A DNA stretch of 64,000 bases from WHSW01 sp033856255 (GTDB lineage Bacteria; Actinomycetota; Thermoleophilia; Solirubrobacterales; 70-9), in assembly GCA_033856255.1 (NCBI GenBank), contig JAWVFH010000044.1, forward strand, positions 1-64,000, written 5' to 3'. Below are positions 28,276 to 37,215 of the stretch, in pieces; positions within the stretch are counted from its first letter, which is position 1, and each line of letters opens with the position of its first letter. Position numbers and translations under genes: made by a program. A model generated the notes under the pieces. It searched no databases. It was given only the letters and a program-made list of their open reading frames with translations, and had not been told where the DNA came from.

Positions 28276-29658
28276 ATGAGGCTCTCGGCCGCGATCGCCC
28301 TGGCCGTTGCGGCAATCGGCTTCTCGCAGGACGAGGCGCCGGCGCGCGCGGCCGGCTCGGCCGAGCTCGGCGCCTGCCCCGAGCACGTGCGCCCTCAGCG
28401 GCTGCGCTGCGCCACCCTGCGACTGCCCTTCGAGCGCGCCGATCGCTCGCTGGGAACGATTCCGGTCCGCTTCGCCGTCCGCCGTCGCGGTGACGCGGAC
28501 CGGCCCTCGCGCGGCGCCATCTTCGCGGTCGAGGGCGGACCCGGCTACGGCTCGATCGCCAGCGCCCGCTACTACGTCCGCATGCTCGGGCCGCTGCTCG
28601 AGCGCCGCGACCTCGTCGTCGTCGACATGCGGGGCACCGGGCATTCGCGGGCGATCGATTGTCCCGCGCTGCAGGCCGCGCGCGGCTCCGAGCAAGCGGG
28701 CGTCGCCCAGTGCGCGCGTCTGCTCGGCGAGCGGTTTGCCTCCTATCGGACCGCCGCGGCCGCCGACGACATCGATGCGGTGCGCAAGGCGCTCGGCTAC
28801 CGGCGGATCTCGCTCTACGGCGACTCCTACGGCACGTTCCTCGGGCAGTCCTACGCCTTTCGCCACGGCGACTCGCTGCGCGCCCTGGTCCTCGACAGCG
28901 CCTATCCGGTGCGCGGCGAGAACCCCCTCTACCCGAGCCTCTGGAAGACGGGGATCGCGGCCCTTTCGACCGTTTGCGAGCGGGCCGGTCGCTGTCACGG
29001 CGACGCCGCCGCGCGGCTGCGGCGGGTGGTCGGGCGGCTGCGGGAGACGCCGCGCGGCGTGGGCCCGTTGCTCGACGCGATCGCGTTTGCCGGCTACGAG
29101 TCGCCGACCCACAACTACCTGAGGATCGACGAGGCGGCCGCCGCCTACCTGGACGGCGACCGGCGTCCCTACCGGCGTCTGACCGCGAGCGGGGGCGGCT
29201 ACGGCAAGTACCGCTTCTACTCCAGGGGCGACGAGCTCGCGGTGAGCTGCAACGACTATCCGATGCTCTGGGACAAGGAGGCCGGCACGGCCGAGCGCCG
29301 GCGCCAGCTGCGCGCCGCCTTCGCCGCCTATCCGCGACGCGAGTTCGCCCCCTTCACGCCGCGCGAGATCGGGCTCGGGTCCACGGCCGGGTACCTCGGC
29401 TGCCTCTCCTGGCCGCGGCCGACGAAGCTCTACGAGCCGCCCGCGCCGTCCGCAGCGCCGCGCCCGCGGATGCCGACCCTGGTGATCTCGGGCGAGCTCG
29501 ACGACGTCACCAGCCCGACCGAGGGGATGATGGTCGCCGCCGACTTCGCCGATTCGCGCTTCATGCTGGTCCGCAACGGCGGCCACGTCTCATCGCTGTA
29601 CGGAGGCCGCTACCGATCACGCGACCGGGTGCGCGAGTTCCTGCGCCGGCATGGATGA
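28276..29658 (+). CDS. Exported alpha/beta hydrolase (tripeptidyl aminopeptidase-like, S33)
   Basis: 460 aa with a signal peptide (residues 1-~25). Oxyanion region FAVEGGPGYGSI, nucleophile elbow YGDSYGTFLGQ near residue 185, acid in SGELDDVTSP near 405 and His in RNGGHVSSL near 437 form a complete catalytic triad. The TAP-like C-terminal arrangement suggests an extracellular aminopeptidase or esterase. Substrate not known. Confidence 0.85.
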   Translation: MRLSAAIALAVAAIGFSQDEAPARAAGSAELGACPEHVRPQRLRCATLRLPFERADRSLGTIPVRFAVRRRGDADRPSRGAIFAVEGGPGYGSIASARYYVRMLGPLLERRDLVVVDMRGTGHSRAIDCPALQAARGSEQAGVAQCARLLGERFASYRTAAAADDIDAVRKALGYRRISLYGDSYGTFLGQSYAFRHGDSLRALVLDSAYPVRGENPLYPSLWKTGIAALSTVCERAGRCHGDAAARLRRVVGRLRETPRGVGPLLDAIAFAGYESPTHNYLRIDEAAAAYLDGDRRPYRRLTASGGGYGKYRFYSRGDELAVSCNDYPMLWDKEAGTAERRRQLRAAFAAYPRREFAPFTPREIGLGSTAGYLGCLSWPRPTKLYEPPAPSAAPRPRMPTLVISGELDDVTSPTEGMMVAADFADSRFMLVRNGGHVSSLYGGRYRSRDRVREFLRRHG

Positions 29659-29661
29659 GGG

Positions 29662-30741
29662 TCAGACCGGCGCCAGCCCCGGGAGCGGCCGGTCGAGCTC
29701 GAGGGAGTCGAACGCCTCGGGTTCGGACACGACAACCCTGTTGCGGCCCGCGCGCTTGGCCTCGTAGAGAGCCTCGTCGGCGCGCCGGAAGAGCGGCTCG
29801 AACTGGACCTCAGCCCCGCGCGCGGAGGCGACGCCGAAGGACGCCGTGACCGGCAGGGAACCGGGTCGTGCGTGCTCGATCCCGCGGCGCACCCGCTCGG
29901 CGGCCGTTGTCGCCTCGGCCTGGCCGGCGCCAGGGAGGACGATCAGGAACTCCTCGCCACCGAGGCGGTAGACGAGCTCGAACGTGCGCAGGTTCCGTCG
30001 CAGCGTGTAGGCGGCGTCCTTGAGCACCGCGTCCCCGCGTCCGTGGCCGTGCTCGTCGTTGACCCGCTTGAAGTGGTCGAGGTCACACTCGATCACCGAG
30101 ACCCACCCACGGGCGACCGAGGCCTGCTCGGCGATCTCGGCGAAGCGGGAGGCGAGGGCCTTGCGGTTGAGCAGGCCGGTCAGCGGATCGAGGGTCGCAT
30201 CGGCCCGCTGCTCGATCTCGGAGCTCATCAGCGTGTGAGCGAACGCGGCGAGACCGAAGATCGAGGCCAGCGAGACCAGCGTGAAGGTCGGGTCGTCGGC
30301 GAACGCTGCGGGATCCGCCCCGACCGTCGAGGCGAGCAGGACGACGACGGTGAGCAGGACGCCCGCTACGACCCCGCGGGTGGGGAAACGGGCCGGGAGA
30401 GTGACGATCGGCAACAGCAGGATCGTGATCGCAGGGCTCACCGGGCCACCGGTGAGCACGATCGCGACTCCGATCAGGATCTGCGCCGTGACTACCGTGG
30501 CGGCGAGCGGATACTCGGGCCGCGCGGACCGGGCGATGAACGGCTTCAGGCCCGCGTAGATGACGATCGATGCGGTCAGCGGCAGCAGGATCCAGGGCCC
30601 GACCCACGGGATGCCCACGACAAACACGACTCCGAGCGAGCCGTACAGGATCATGCGGGCGCGCTGAAGCTTCGACTCCATGTCGAGCATGCGTTCGCGG
30701 TCGAACTGCGTCGGGCACAGCCAGGTCGGTTTTCCTTCCAT
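29662..30741 (-). CDS. Membrane-bound diguanylate cyclase (GGDEF domain)
   Basis: 359 aa from the ATG at 30741. Five or six hydrophobic segments fill residues ~30-185, followed by a GGDEF domain (residues ~195-350) with DPLTGLLNRKAL, CDLDHFKRVND and the active-site GGEEF, which should make c-di-GMP. No RxxD inhibitory site is visible directly before GGEEF (FELVYRLGGEEF). A run of G lies just before the start. An ATG at MLDMESK further down is an alternative start. Confidence 0.88.
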   Translation of the reverse strand: MEGKPTWLCPTQFDRERMLDMESKLQRARMILYGSLGVVFVVGIPWVGPWILLPLTASIVIYAGLKPFIARSARPEYPLAATVVTAQILIGVAIVLTGGPVSPAITILLLPIVTLPARFPTRGVVAGVLLTVVVLLASTVGADPAAFADDPTFTLVSLASIFGLAAFAHTLMSSEIEQRADATLDPLTGLLNRKALASRFAEIAEQASVARGWVSVIECDLDHFKRVNDEHGHGRGDAVLKDAAYTLRRNLRTFELVYRLGGEEFLIVLPGAGQAEATTAAERVRRGIEHARPGSLPVTASFGVASARGAEVQFEPLFRRADEALYEAKRAGRNRVVVSEPEAFDSLELDRPLPGLAPV

Positions 30742-30811
30742 CCCCCTTGCTATCGGCCGATCGGCCCATTCGCTGCAGGACACGGCCTGGCTTGGTGACC
30801 AGGCGGCTGAT

Positions 30812-31720
30812 TCAGCGCGACGCGATCCTCTGGTACAGCCCGGCAGCGGCGTCGCCGAGGTTGGTGCCGTAGAGCAGATCGGGCTCGTCGTTGTAGCCGT
30901 AGGCGGTCACGGCGCCGATCGCGCCTGTGCCGGCGCTGATCCAGGGCCCGCCGCTCGAGCCGCCGCCCATGTCGCAACCGATCGAGAACGGCAGCGGTCC
31001 AGACTTGCCCGAGCTCGGATCGGAGGCGCCGTAGGGCGACCGGCAGTGCCACAGCGCGTCGGCGAAGTACCCGTCTGCCGGATAGCCGATCGCCTCCCAG
31101 TCCTGCTGCACGGGTTGGTTGGCGCCGAAGGGCAGGCCGTACCCCACCGCGCTCTCGACACCGACCCCGCCCTGGCGGGCGATCTGCACGGCGCCGAAGT
31201 CGTAGTTGTCGTTGTTGTGCAGCCAGCCCGGCGACGCCCAGAGGACGCTCGCGGGCCAGCTGCCGTAGGGGCGGGCGCCCTGCTCATAGCCGGGGACGAA
31301 GGTCCATCTGGAAGCCCAGCGGCCGCGGCGCCCCGGATCGCGCAGGCAGTGCCCCGCCGTCCAGACGACGCGGGCGCTCGGCGCGTCGACGATCGCCGCC
31401 GAGCAGACGTAGGCGACGCGGGCGAGGCGGAAGAAGACCTTGCCGACGGCCGGATAGGGAAGCGCGGTCGGATCGAGCACCGGCTCGGAGACGTAGAACG
31501 GCGCCTCGCGCGCGGCGCGGCGGGCCTGCCGGCGCGCGGCCGGAACCTGCGCGGTGGGCGTGCCGGCCGGGATCGCCCGGCTCATCCGCTTCGCCGTCCA
31601 GTACCCGCGGGCCGCGCTGGTGTCGAGCCGCTGGTGGGCGGCCGGCGCCGCGAGCGCCGACGCGGTCGTGATCGAGAACGCGAGCGCAAGCGTCCCGAAC
31701 GTGATCACCGTGCGCTTCAT
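30812..31720 (-). CDS. Secreted trypsin-like serine protease
   Basis: 302 aa. Signal peptide (residues 1-~25, FSITTASALAAPAA), a ~65-residue propeptide-like Arg/Ala-rich region, then a chymotrypsin fold with catalytic His in VVWTAGHCLRD, Asp in NDNYDFGAVQIA and Ser in GCDMGGGSSGGPWIS. Four Cys in the mature part. AGGGGGA seven bases before the ATG at 31720 is a good ribosome binding site. Divergent from the riboswitch-controlled peptidase. Confidence 0.9.
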   Translation of the reverse strand: MKRTVITFGTLALAFSITTASALAAPAAHQRLDTSAARGYWTAKRMSRAIPAGTPTAQVPAARRQARRAAREAPFYVSEPVLDPTALPYPAVGKVFFRLARVAYVCSAAIVDAPSARVVWTAGHCLRDPGRRGRWASRWTFVPGYEQGARPYGSWPASVLWASPGWLHNNDNYDFGAVQIARQGGVGVESAVGYGLPFGANQPVQQDWEAIGYPADGYFADALWHCRSPYGASDPSSGKSGPLPFSIGCDMGGGSSGGPWISAGTGAIGAVTAYGYNDEPDLLYGTNLGDAAAGLYQRIASR

Positions 31721-31863
31721 CTGAGATCCCCCTGGCCTCTTGGCTTCCCTGCTTGATCCTTGGATCGGCAGATTGCGCAGGTTCGTGAGCTGATTCGTCG
31801 CTTGTTCGAGCATATCCCGCGGAGGCGGCGCAAACGTCGGCGCGGTCTTGTAGCCTCGCGCGC
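31721..31863. other. Intergenic region between divergent secreted protease and riboswitch
   Basis: The 314-base gap to 32034 holds the riboswitch in its right half. In this left half I see the protease ribosome binding site and no clear promoter pair; it should contain the start sites of both divergent transcripts. Confidence 0.4.
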
Positions 31864-31869
31864 CGATAA

Positions 31870-32028
31870 CCGGTAAAGCCGAATCTCCGCGCCACGGACT
31901 TGGGGTGAGGAGATCGGGGGACCCATCTGTTTGGGGCTAACCCGCCGAGATCCCGAGGGACCGGTGGGGGCGCAGGCTCTTTCAGCGCCAGCCCGTCAGC
32001 TAACCCCGTAGGCCGACGAAAGGGACTG
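31870..32028 (+). ncRNA. c-di-AMP riboswitch (ydaO/yuaA leader, RF00379-type)
   Basis: The conserved pieces of this riboswitch appear in order: GCCGAATC near 31878, GGGGGACCCA (31916-31925), TGGGG-CTAA-CC near 31932, and the very characteristic CCCGTCAGCTAACCCCGTAG at 31992-32011, followed by a short stem and AAAGGGA before the GTG at 32035. In Actinobacteria this RNA commonly precedes cell-wall hydrolase genes and shuts them off when c-di-AMP is bound. The M23 peptidase immediately downstream fits exactly. Exact ends are approximate. Confidence 0.9.
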
Positions 32029-32034
32029 GCGAAC

Positions 32035-32589
32035 GTGACTGAGAAGTGGACGGGCAGCGGCTGGCGATCAGCGTCGGCGGTACTGATGGCGGCGACCGCG
32101 CTCTGCGCCCTCGGCGCCCAGGCGATCGCGGCGACGAGCGGCGGGGTGGGCACGGGAGGTACGGGCGGAACCGGCACCGCCACCGAGGGGGTCTTTCCGG
32201 TCCGCGGACACCACACCTACGGGGACGGCCTCGGCGCCGGGCGCAACCACGAGGGCCAGGACATCCTGGCCAAGTGCGGCAAGCCGATCGTCGCGGCCCA
32301 GCCCGGGCGGGTCGGATTCGTCGACTACCAGTCCGCGGCGGGCAACTACGTCGTCATCGACGGCCAGGGCAAGGCCAACGACACCGTCTACATGCACCTG
32401 CTGCATCGCTCCTCGGTCCGCAAGGGCCAGCACGTGGAAGCGGGGGAGCAGCTCGGGCTGGTCGGCCAGACAGGCGACGCCACCGCCTGCCATCTGCATT
32501 TCGAGATGTGGTCACCGCCCGGCTGGTACAAGGGCGGCTCGCTGGTCGACCCGCTGCCCTACCTGAAGCGCTGGGACAAGTCGAGCTGA
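32035..32589 (+). CDS. M23-family (LytM-type) peptidoglycan endopeptidase
   Basis: 184 aa secreted zinc peptidase. Signal peptide to about residue 33, a short Gly/Thr linker (TSGGVGTGGTGGTGTATEG), then the M23 domain with zinc ligands His and Asp in NHEGQDILA and the HxH motif in CHLHFEMW near 163. It presumably cuts peptide crosslinks during growth or resuscitation, under control of the c-di-AMP riboswitch directly upstream. GTG start at 32035. Confidence 0.93.
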   Translation: MTEKWTGSGWRSASAVLMAATALCALGAQAIAATSGGVGTGGTGGTGTATEGVFPVRGHHTYGDGLGAGRNHEGQDILAKCGKPIVAAQPGRVGFVDYQSAAGNYVVIDGQGKANDTVYMHLLHRSSVRKGQHVEAGEQLGLVGQTGDATACHLHFEMWSPPGWYKGGSLVDPLPYLKRWDKSS

Positions 32590-32599
32590 CGCTCCCGCG

Positions 32600-33049
32600 C
32601 TAGGCCGGGGCGCCCTCCTTGTCGCGCTCGCCGGCCGCGAGCTCGACGAGCTGCTTGTAGCGGACCTGCTGGCCGGCGGCGCCCCAGTTGCCGTCGGTGA
32701 CCTCGTTGATGATCGTCCACACCCGCAGGCCCTCGCTCTCCGCCAGCCCGGCGGCCTGGAGCACGGCCCGGTTGAACGAGTCGACGAGGATCCCCTTGCG
32801 GCGATCGGAGAGCGCCCCCTCGGGGACGGTGACCTGGACGCGGAAGCGCGGCTCGGCGCCCGGACGGCCGCCGACCGCGATCGAGTCCGGATCGACCTCG
32901 TTCGCGTAGACCCAGGTGATCGAGCGGAAGAACTCGGTGTCCGGGGCCTTCTCGGCGGCGAGCATGTTCGTCGCCAGGGCCTCGAGTAGCTCATCGCGGG
33001 CTTCGGGGGAGATCGCTCCCTTGGGGTAGGTGAGCTCGAGCATCGGCAT
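32600..33049 (-). CDS. Tautomerase-superfamily protein
   Basis: 149 aa. Begins MPMLELTYPKG, so the mature protein would have the catalytic N-terminal proline of the 4-oxalocrotonate tautomerase/MIF superfamily. Two related beta-alpha-beta halves (residues ~1-60 and ~67-125) are seen, with VTVPEGALSDRRKGILVDS starting the second. Substrate unknown. The stop lies 10 bases from the convergent M23 gene. Confidence 0.75.
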   Translation of the reverse strand: MPMLELTYPKGAISPEARDELLEALATNMLAAEKAPDTEFFRSITWVYANEVDPDSIAVGGRPGAEPRFRVQVTVPEGALSDRRKGILVDSFNRAVLQAAGLAESEGLRVWTIINEVTDGNWGAAGQQVRYKQLVELAAGERDKEGAPA

Positions 33050-33128
33050 GGTTCGTCCTCCTGTGGCGCGTCGTCAAGTGGCTCGGCTGAGCATACGTTG
33101 GCGTCGGCGGCCTCGGGGCGAGGACCGC

Positions 33129-33725
33129 CTACCGGACCGGACTGCGGATGGGCGTGCCCACCCGGGCCGGGCCATTGGCCCGGCCCGAGATCCGCTTCGC
33201 GCCCACCGCGACCACGACCAGGGTGGAGACCGCGAGCAGCAGGATCAGCCAGGACGAGCGAGCGTCGGTCCCCGAGCCGATGGTGTGCGCGAGGCAGAGG
33301 ACGTAGGCGAATGCGGTCCACCTGTGCAGCTTGCGCCAGGCGTTGAGCCCGATCCAGTGGCGGACGTAGAAGCTGAGCCCGAAGAGCGCCGTCAACCAGC
33401 CGCCGATGATCCCGATCCCGGTCCACACGGGCTGTGACCCGAGCACGAAGGGGACGGCAATCCCGCTCAGGCCGGGATGCAGGTAGGGATCACCGAGCAG
33501 GAGGAGCCCGTGGCCGGCGATCGCGCCAAGCGAGGTCAGGGTGAGCGCCTCGTGGGAGGTCTTCAGCCATGCGGCCGCGCCCGGGCGCTGAGTCATCCGC
33601 CCCGAGAGCGCCAGACCGCAGCCGACCGCGGCCGAGAGCAGGATCATCGCGACGATGCCGAGCCCGCGACTGGCGAGCCAGAAGGCGTGCGCGCCCGGGT
33701 CGCTGAGCGAGGGATCGACGCTCAC
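33129..33725 (-). CDS. Ferric reductase-like haem-binding membrane protein (MsrQ/YedZ-type fold)
   Basis: 198 aa with six hydrophobic segments. Paired histidines in the helices (SHEALTLTSLGAIAGHGLL and YVRHWIGLNAWRKLHRWTAF, then LAHTIGSG) are the haem b ligands of the ferric-reductase-like transmembrane family. The GTG at 33725 overlaps the stop of the ApbE gene by four bases, so the two act together in transmembrane electron transfer. Lacks the cytosolic flavin/NADPH domains of true ferric reductases. Confidence 0.85.
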   Translation of the reverse strand: MSVDPSLSDPGAHAFWLASRGLGIVAMILLSAAVGCGLALSGRMTQRPGAAAWLKTSHEALTLTSLGAIAGHGLLLLGDPYLHPGLSGIAVPFVLGSQPVWTGIGIIGGWLTALFGLSFYVRHWIGLNAWRKLHRWTAFAYVLCLAHTIGSGTDARSSWLILLLAVSTLVVVAVGAKRISGRANGPARVGTPIRSPVR

Positions 33726-34702
33726 GCGTACGCCGCCTCGGCCACCGGCTCCAGCCGCGCGCGCAGCGGGCCGTAGGCGGTAGCCGCCCCGTGGTCGTCG
33801 AAGACGACCCCGCCCCAGCGGCCGAGCCAGGCGCCCGCCCCGGTCGGGCCGCTGAGCAGCGCGGCCTTGGCGAGCGTCTCGGCCTCGAGCGCGGTCGGCG
33901 CCACCGCCGTCGCCTGCACCAGGCCGGTCCAGGCCGGCGTCCCGCGTCCGGGATCGATCAGATGGTGGGAGAAGACGTCGCCCTGCCGCCAGATCCGCCG
34001 CCGCAGCCCGCTCGTGGCGACGGCCCCCTCGGTGAGGCCGAAGGTGAGGACGCTCTCGCCCGAGAACGGATCGCTGACCTCGAGCCGGCGCTCGAGGCGA
34101 TCGGCTCCGCCGATCCGCAGGTCGCCGGCGCAGTCGATCGCGAAGGAGCTGTAGCCCGCGAGCGCCTCCGCGCAGCGGTCGGCGAGCAGCCCCTTGGCGA
34201 TCCCGCCGCTGTCGAGGCGCAGGCCCGGCGGCCGGGTGACGCGGCCGGAGGCGGGGTCGACGTCGATGCCCGCCCACGGGGAGGGGTCGCGTGGACGGGC
34301 GGGACGCCGCTCGGGCGCCATCGTGAGCGCCTCGGTGAGATCGGCGGGCGCGCGGTCGCGCCGCGACTCGCGATAGCCGGCGGCCTCGACGGCGTCGATC
34401 ACGGTCGCATCGACGAGCCCCTTGCTGCGGCGCGCGGCCCAGGCCGCGGCGGCGGCGAACGACGCGAGCAGGCCGGTGACGGCGACCGTGGTCTCGGGAT
34501 CGCGGTTGAGTCGCGAGAGCTCGCTCTCGGGCTCGAAGCGAGTCAGCTCCCGATGCGCGGCGCCCAGCGAGGCTTCGATGGCGAGCGCCTGCAGCTGTGG
34601 GTCGCGCGCGCCGGGGGCCCGCGGGACCCCGATCAGCACCCCGGCGGTCGAGCCGAAACACTCGCAGCGCCGCTCGAGCTCGCGGCCGGCGTCGGCGTTC
34701 AC
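33722..34702 (-). CDS. FAD:protein FMN transferase (ApbE-like)
   Basis: 326 aa. ApbE attaches FMN to a Thr/Ser of partner proteins. Family features seen are SELSRLNRD near residue 70, DSGGIAKGLLADRCAEAL near 165, DCAGDLRIGG near 195 and the metal/FAD site SHHLIDPGRGTPAW near 240. No lipobox or signal peptide is visible, so it may act in the cytoplasm, unlike many exported ApbEs. GTG at 34702 overlaps the preceding gene's TGA by four bases. No FMN-acceptor protein with an SGAT-type motif is seen nearby. Confidence 0.85.
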   Translation of the reverse strand: MNADAGRELERRCECFGSTAGVLIGVPRAPGARDPQLQALAIEASLGAAHRELTRFEPESELSRLNRDPETTVAVTGLLASFAAAAAWAARRSKGLVDATVIDAVEAAGYRESRRDRAPADLTEALTMAPERRPARPRDPSPWAGIDVDPASGRVTRPPGLRLDSGGIAKGLLADRCAEALAGYSSFAIDCAGDLRIGGADRLERRLEVSDPFSGESVLTFGLTEGAVATSGLRRRIWRQGDVFSHHLIDPGRGTPAWTGLVQATAVAPTALEAETLAKAALLSGPTGAGAWLGRWGGVVFDDHGAATAYGPLRARLEPVAEAAYA

Positions 34703-34989
34703 GACGTCGACGTCTGCACCGGGGCTGGGGCCGGGGCGGGCTGCGGGGCCACGGGAACCACCGTCTGCTGAACCGCCGGCGCGGGGGTGGGCGAGGCGGC
34801 GCGGCGCTGGCGGTCGAGCTTCGGACCGAGAGCCGGGTCGTTGCCGAGCGCCATCTGGACCCAGAGCAGCGCGACGACGAGCACGGTCGCCAGCGCCGAG
34901 ATGCCGATCGACCACCTCAGCGCCACGCCGAGCGGCAGGCGCCGAACCCGCGGTCGTGTAGTCGGACGTCCGGTCATCGCCACGAGCAT
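34699..34989 (-). CDS. Small single-pass membrane protein with Pro/Ala-rich tail
   Basis: 96 aa, first gene of the redox cassette. Basic N-terminus, one transmembrane helix (residues ~22-45), then a low-complexity outer tail PQPAPAPAPVQTSTS. No family recognised; position suggests it supports the ApbE/ferric-reductase pair. An ATG four codons downstream is an alternative start. Confidence 0.6.
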   Translation of the reverse strand: MLVAMTGRPTTRPRVRRLPLGVALRWSIGISALATVLVVALLWVQMALGNDPALGPKLDRQRRAASPTPAPAVQQTVVPVAPQPAPAPAPVQTSTS

Positions 34990-35066
34990 GCTCGGCGGCG
35001 CTCAAACCCGGCTAAGCCGCTCGTTAGAGAGCTCTAAGAAACTCCTGGAACCGTGCCGCATGGGCC

Positions 35067-35072
35067 TAGGAT
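35067..35072 (+). promoter_or_regulatory. -10 box TAGGAT for the two-component operon
   Basis: TAGGAT ends eight bases before the GTG at 35081, implying a leaderless transcript and deciding that start over the ATG at 35060, which lies upstream of the box. Confidence 0.5.
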
Positions 35073-35080
35073 CGAAATCC

Positions 35081-35758
35081 GTGCAGGTGCTGATCATCGA
35101 AGATGAAGCCGGGATCGCGCGGCTGCTCGAGCAGGCCCTCGGGTCGGAGGGATTCGAGACCGCGGTCGCAAGCGACGGCGAGGAGGGAGAGCGCCTCGCC
35201 CTGACCGGCGATTTCGACCTCGTCCTGCTGGACGTGATGTTGCCCGGGCGCGGCGGTCGCGAGGTGCTCGCCGCGATCCGGGACGGCCGTCCGCAGCTCC
35301 CGGTGATCATGCTCACGGCGCTGGGTGAGAAGGAGGACGTGGTCGCCGGCCTCGATCTGGGCGCCGACGACTACGTCACCAAGCCCTTCGACCTCGACGA
35401 GCTGCTGGCGCGGATCCGCGCTCAGCTGCGCCGGCCGCCGGAGCGCGACCCCGGCCGCCTTGAGGCCGCGGACATCAAGGTCGACCTGCACACACGCGAG
35501 GTGTGGCGCGCGGGCACCGGCGTTCACCTCACCGCCCGCGAGTTCGAGCTGCTGGTCTACCTGATGCGCCACCCCAACGAGGTGCTTTCGCGCGAGCAGA
35601 TCCTCAACTCGGTCTGGGGCTACGACCACGACCCGGGCACCAACGTGCTCAGCGTCTACGTCAACTACCTGCGCCGCAAGCTGACCGTCGACGGCGACCC
35701 GCCGCCGATCGAGACCGTCCGCTCGGCGGGCTTCAGGCTCGTCATTCGCGGTGGCTGA
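35081..35758 (+). CDS. OmpR-family response regulator
   Basis: 225 aa. Receiver domain with IIEDEAG, phospho-acceptor Asp in LVLLDVMLPGRGG near residue 51 and YVTKPFDLDELL near 101, followed by a winged-helix DNA-binding domain (LTAREFELLVYLMRHPNEVL, NVLSVYVNYLRRKL). Overlaps the following kinase gene by eight bases. It faces away from the redox cassette, which it might regulate; that is only positional inference. Confidence 0.93.
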   Translation: MQVLIIEDEAGIARLLEQALGSEGFETAVASDGEEGERLALTGDFDLVLLDVMLPGRGGREVLAAIRDGRPQLPVIMLTALGEKEDVVAGLDLGADDYVTKPFDLDELLARIRAQLRRPPERDPGRLEAADIKVDLHTREVWRAGTGVHLTAREFELLVYLMRHPNEVLSREQILNSVWGYDHDPGTNVLSVYVNYLRRKLTVDGDPPPIETVRSAGFRLVIRGG

Positions 35759-37193
35759 GGGGTTCTGGCCGGCGGGGCTGCGCGGCCGACTGGTCGCGGC
35801 GATCGTGCTGGTCGCGATCGCCGTCCTCGGCGCCAGCTTCTACGTCCTGCACGAACGAACCGGAGCCGACCTGGAGGGCCGCATCGACGACCAGCTGCGC
35901 GGGGACCTGGCGGAGTTCGAGGCCTCGCCCGCGGCGCGGGCGACGACCCCGGCGCAGCTGCGCGTGACCTCGCGAGCGTTCGTCAACGGTCAGGGTTATC
36001 ACCCCGACTCGCGGATCTTCGCGATCGAGATCGGCGACGGGCCCGCCGTGGTCACCAACAGCGAGGAGCTGTTCGAAGCCGAGGCCGGGACGACCGAGGC
36101 CGACGAGCACGGGGCGCCGACCAACCCGTCGCAGCTGTTCACCGCGCCGGCGGGTTTCGACACGGTGAGCGCCGGCGGCGAGGCTCGGGTCAGGGTTCTG
36201 ACCCAGCCGCTCGTCAGCGAGGGCCGGCGGATCGGCACCTTCCGCGTCGCCGAATCGCTGGGCCAGGTCAGCACCGCGCAGGACAGCCTGCGAAGCGCGC
36301 TTCTGGTCGTCGGCGCCCTCGCCCTCGCCCTGCTGGTCGGAGCCGCGTTCTGGATCGCGACGCTGGTCGCCCGGCCGCTGAAGCGGATCGCGGCCTTCGC
36401 CGCCGACATCGACACGGCCGGCCTCGACCGCCGGCTCGCCAACGACCGCGGCCCGACGGAGGTGCGCAGCCTCACGGACTCGCTCAACCACATGCTCGAC
36501 CGGCTCCAGGGCGCCTTCGAACGCGAGCGCGAGTTCGTCGCCGACGCCTCGCACGAGCTCCGCACCCCGATCACGATCGCCGAGGGGGAGCTCGAGCTGC
36601 TGCGCCGCGAAGTCGGACCCGCCGAGCGCGAGCGGCTCGACGTCGTCCACCGCGAGCTGCGGCGGATGGAGCGGCTGATCTCCGAGATGCTGACCCTGGC
36701 GCGCGAGGACGCGGGCCGCTCGCTCGAGTTGCGCCGGGTCGAGGTCCCCGACGTGCTCGACGACCTGCGCCGCGACCTGCCGCTGCTCGGCCCCCGCGAC
36801 TACAGCGTCTCGCGTCTGGCAGGCACGCTCGAGGCGGACCCGGACCGCCTCGCCCAGGTGGTCCGCAACCTGGTCGCAAACGCGGTCGCCCATACCTCCG
36901 AGGGCGGGCGAGTGGAGGTGCGGACCGTCGCCGACGGGTCCCGGCTGCGCTTCGAGGTCGGCGATGACGGGCCGGGGATCCCGCCGGACGAGGCGGCGCA
37001 CCTGTTCGAGCGCTTCTACCGCTCGCCGGAAAGCCGCGCCCGCGACGCCGACGGCAGCGGCCTGGGCCTGGCGATCGCGCGGGCGATCGTCGAGGCGCAC
37101 GGGGGGCGGATCTGGGCGGAGCCGGGCCCGGGCGGGCTGGTCGCCTTCGAGATCCCCGGGTACCGCCCGCCCGCCGGCGACGGCCGGCCGTGA
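35751..37193 (+). CDS. Sensor histidine kinase
   Basis: 480 aa. Membrane helix at ~11-33, extracytoplasmic sensor of about 150 residues, second helix at ~182-205, HAMP (~206-258), DHp with the phospho-His in FVADASHELRTPITIAEGEL near residue 270, and an HATPase domain with N box VRNLVANAVAHT, G1 DDGPGIPP and G2 DGSGLGLAIA. GTG start overlapping the regulator gene makes them one operon. Signal unknown. Confidence 0.93.
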   Translation: MAEGFWPAGLRGRLVAAIVLVAIAVLGASFYVLHERTGADLEGRIDDQLRGDLAEFEASPAARATTPAQLRVTSRAFVNGQGYHPDSRIFAIEIGDGPAVVTNSEELFEAEAGTTEADEHGAPTNPSQLFTAPAGFDTVSAGGEARVRVLTQPLVSEGRRIGTFRVAESLGQVSTAQDSLRSALLVVGALALALLVGAAFWIATLVARPLKRIAAFAADIDTAGLDRRLANDRGPTEVRSLTDSLNHMLDRLQGAFEREREFVADASHELRTPITIAEGELELLRREVGPAERERLDVVHRELRRMERLISEMLTLAREDAGRSLELRRVEVPDVLDDLRRDLPLLGPRDYSVSRLAGTLEADPDRLAQVVRNLVANAVAHTSEGGRVEVRTVADGSRLRFEVGDDGPGIPPDEAAHLFERFYRSPESRARDADGSGLGLAIARAIVEAHGGRIWAEPGPGGLVAFEIPGYRPPAGDGRP

Positions 37194-37215
37194 TGACCTG
37201 GGATCAGCTCAGCGG

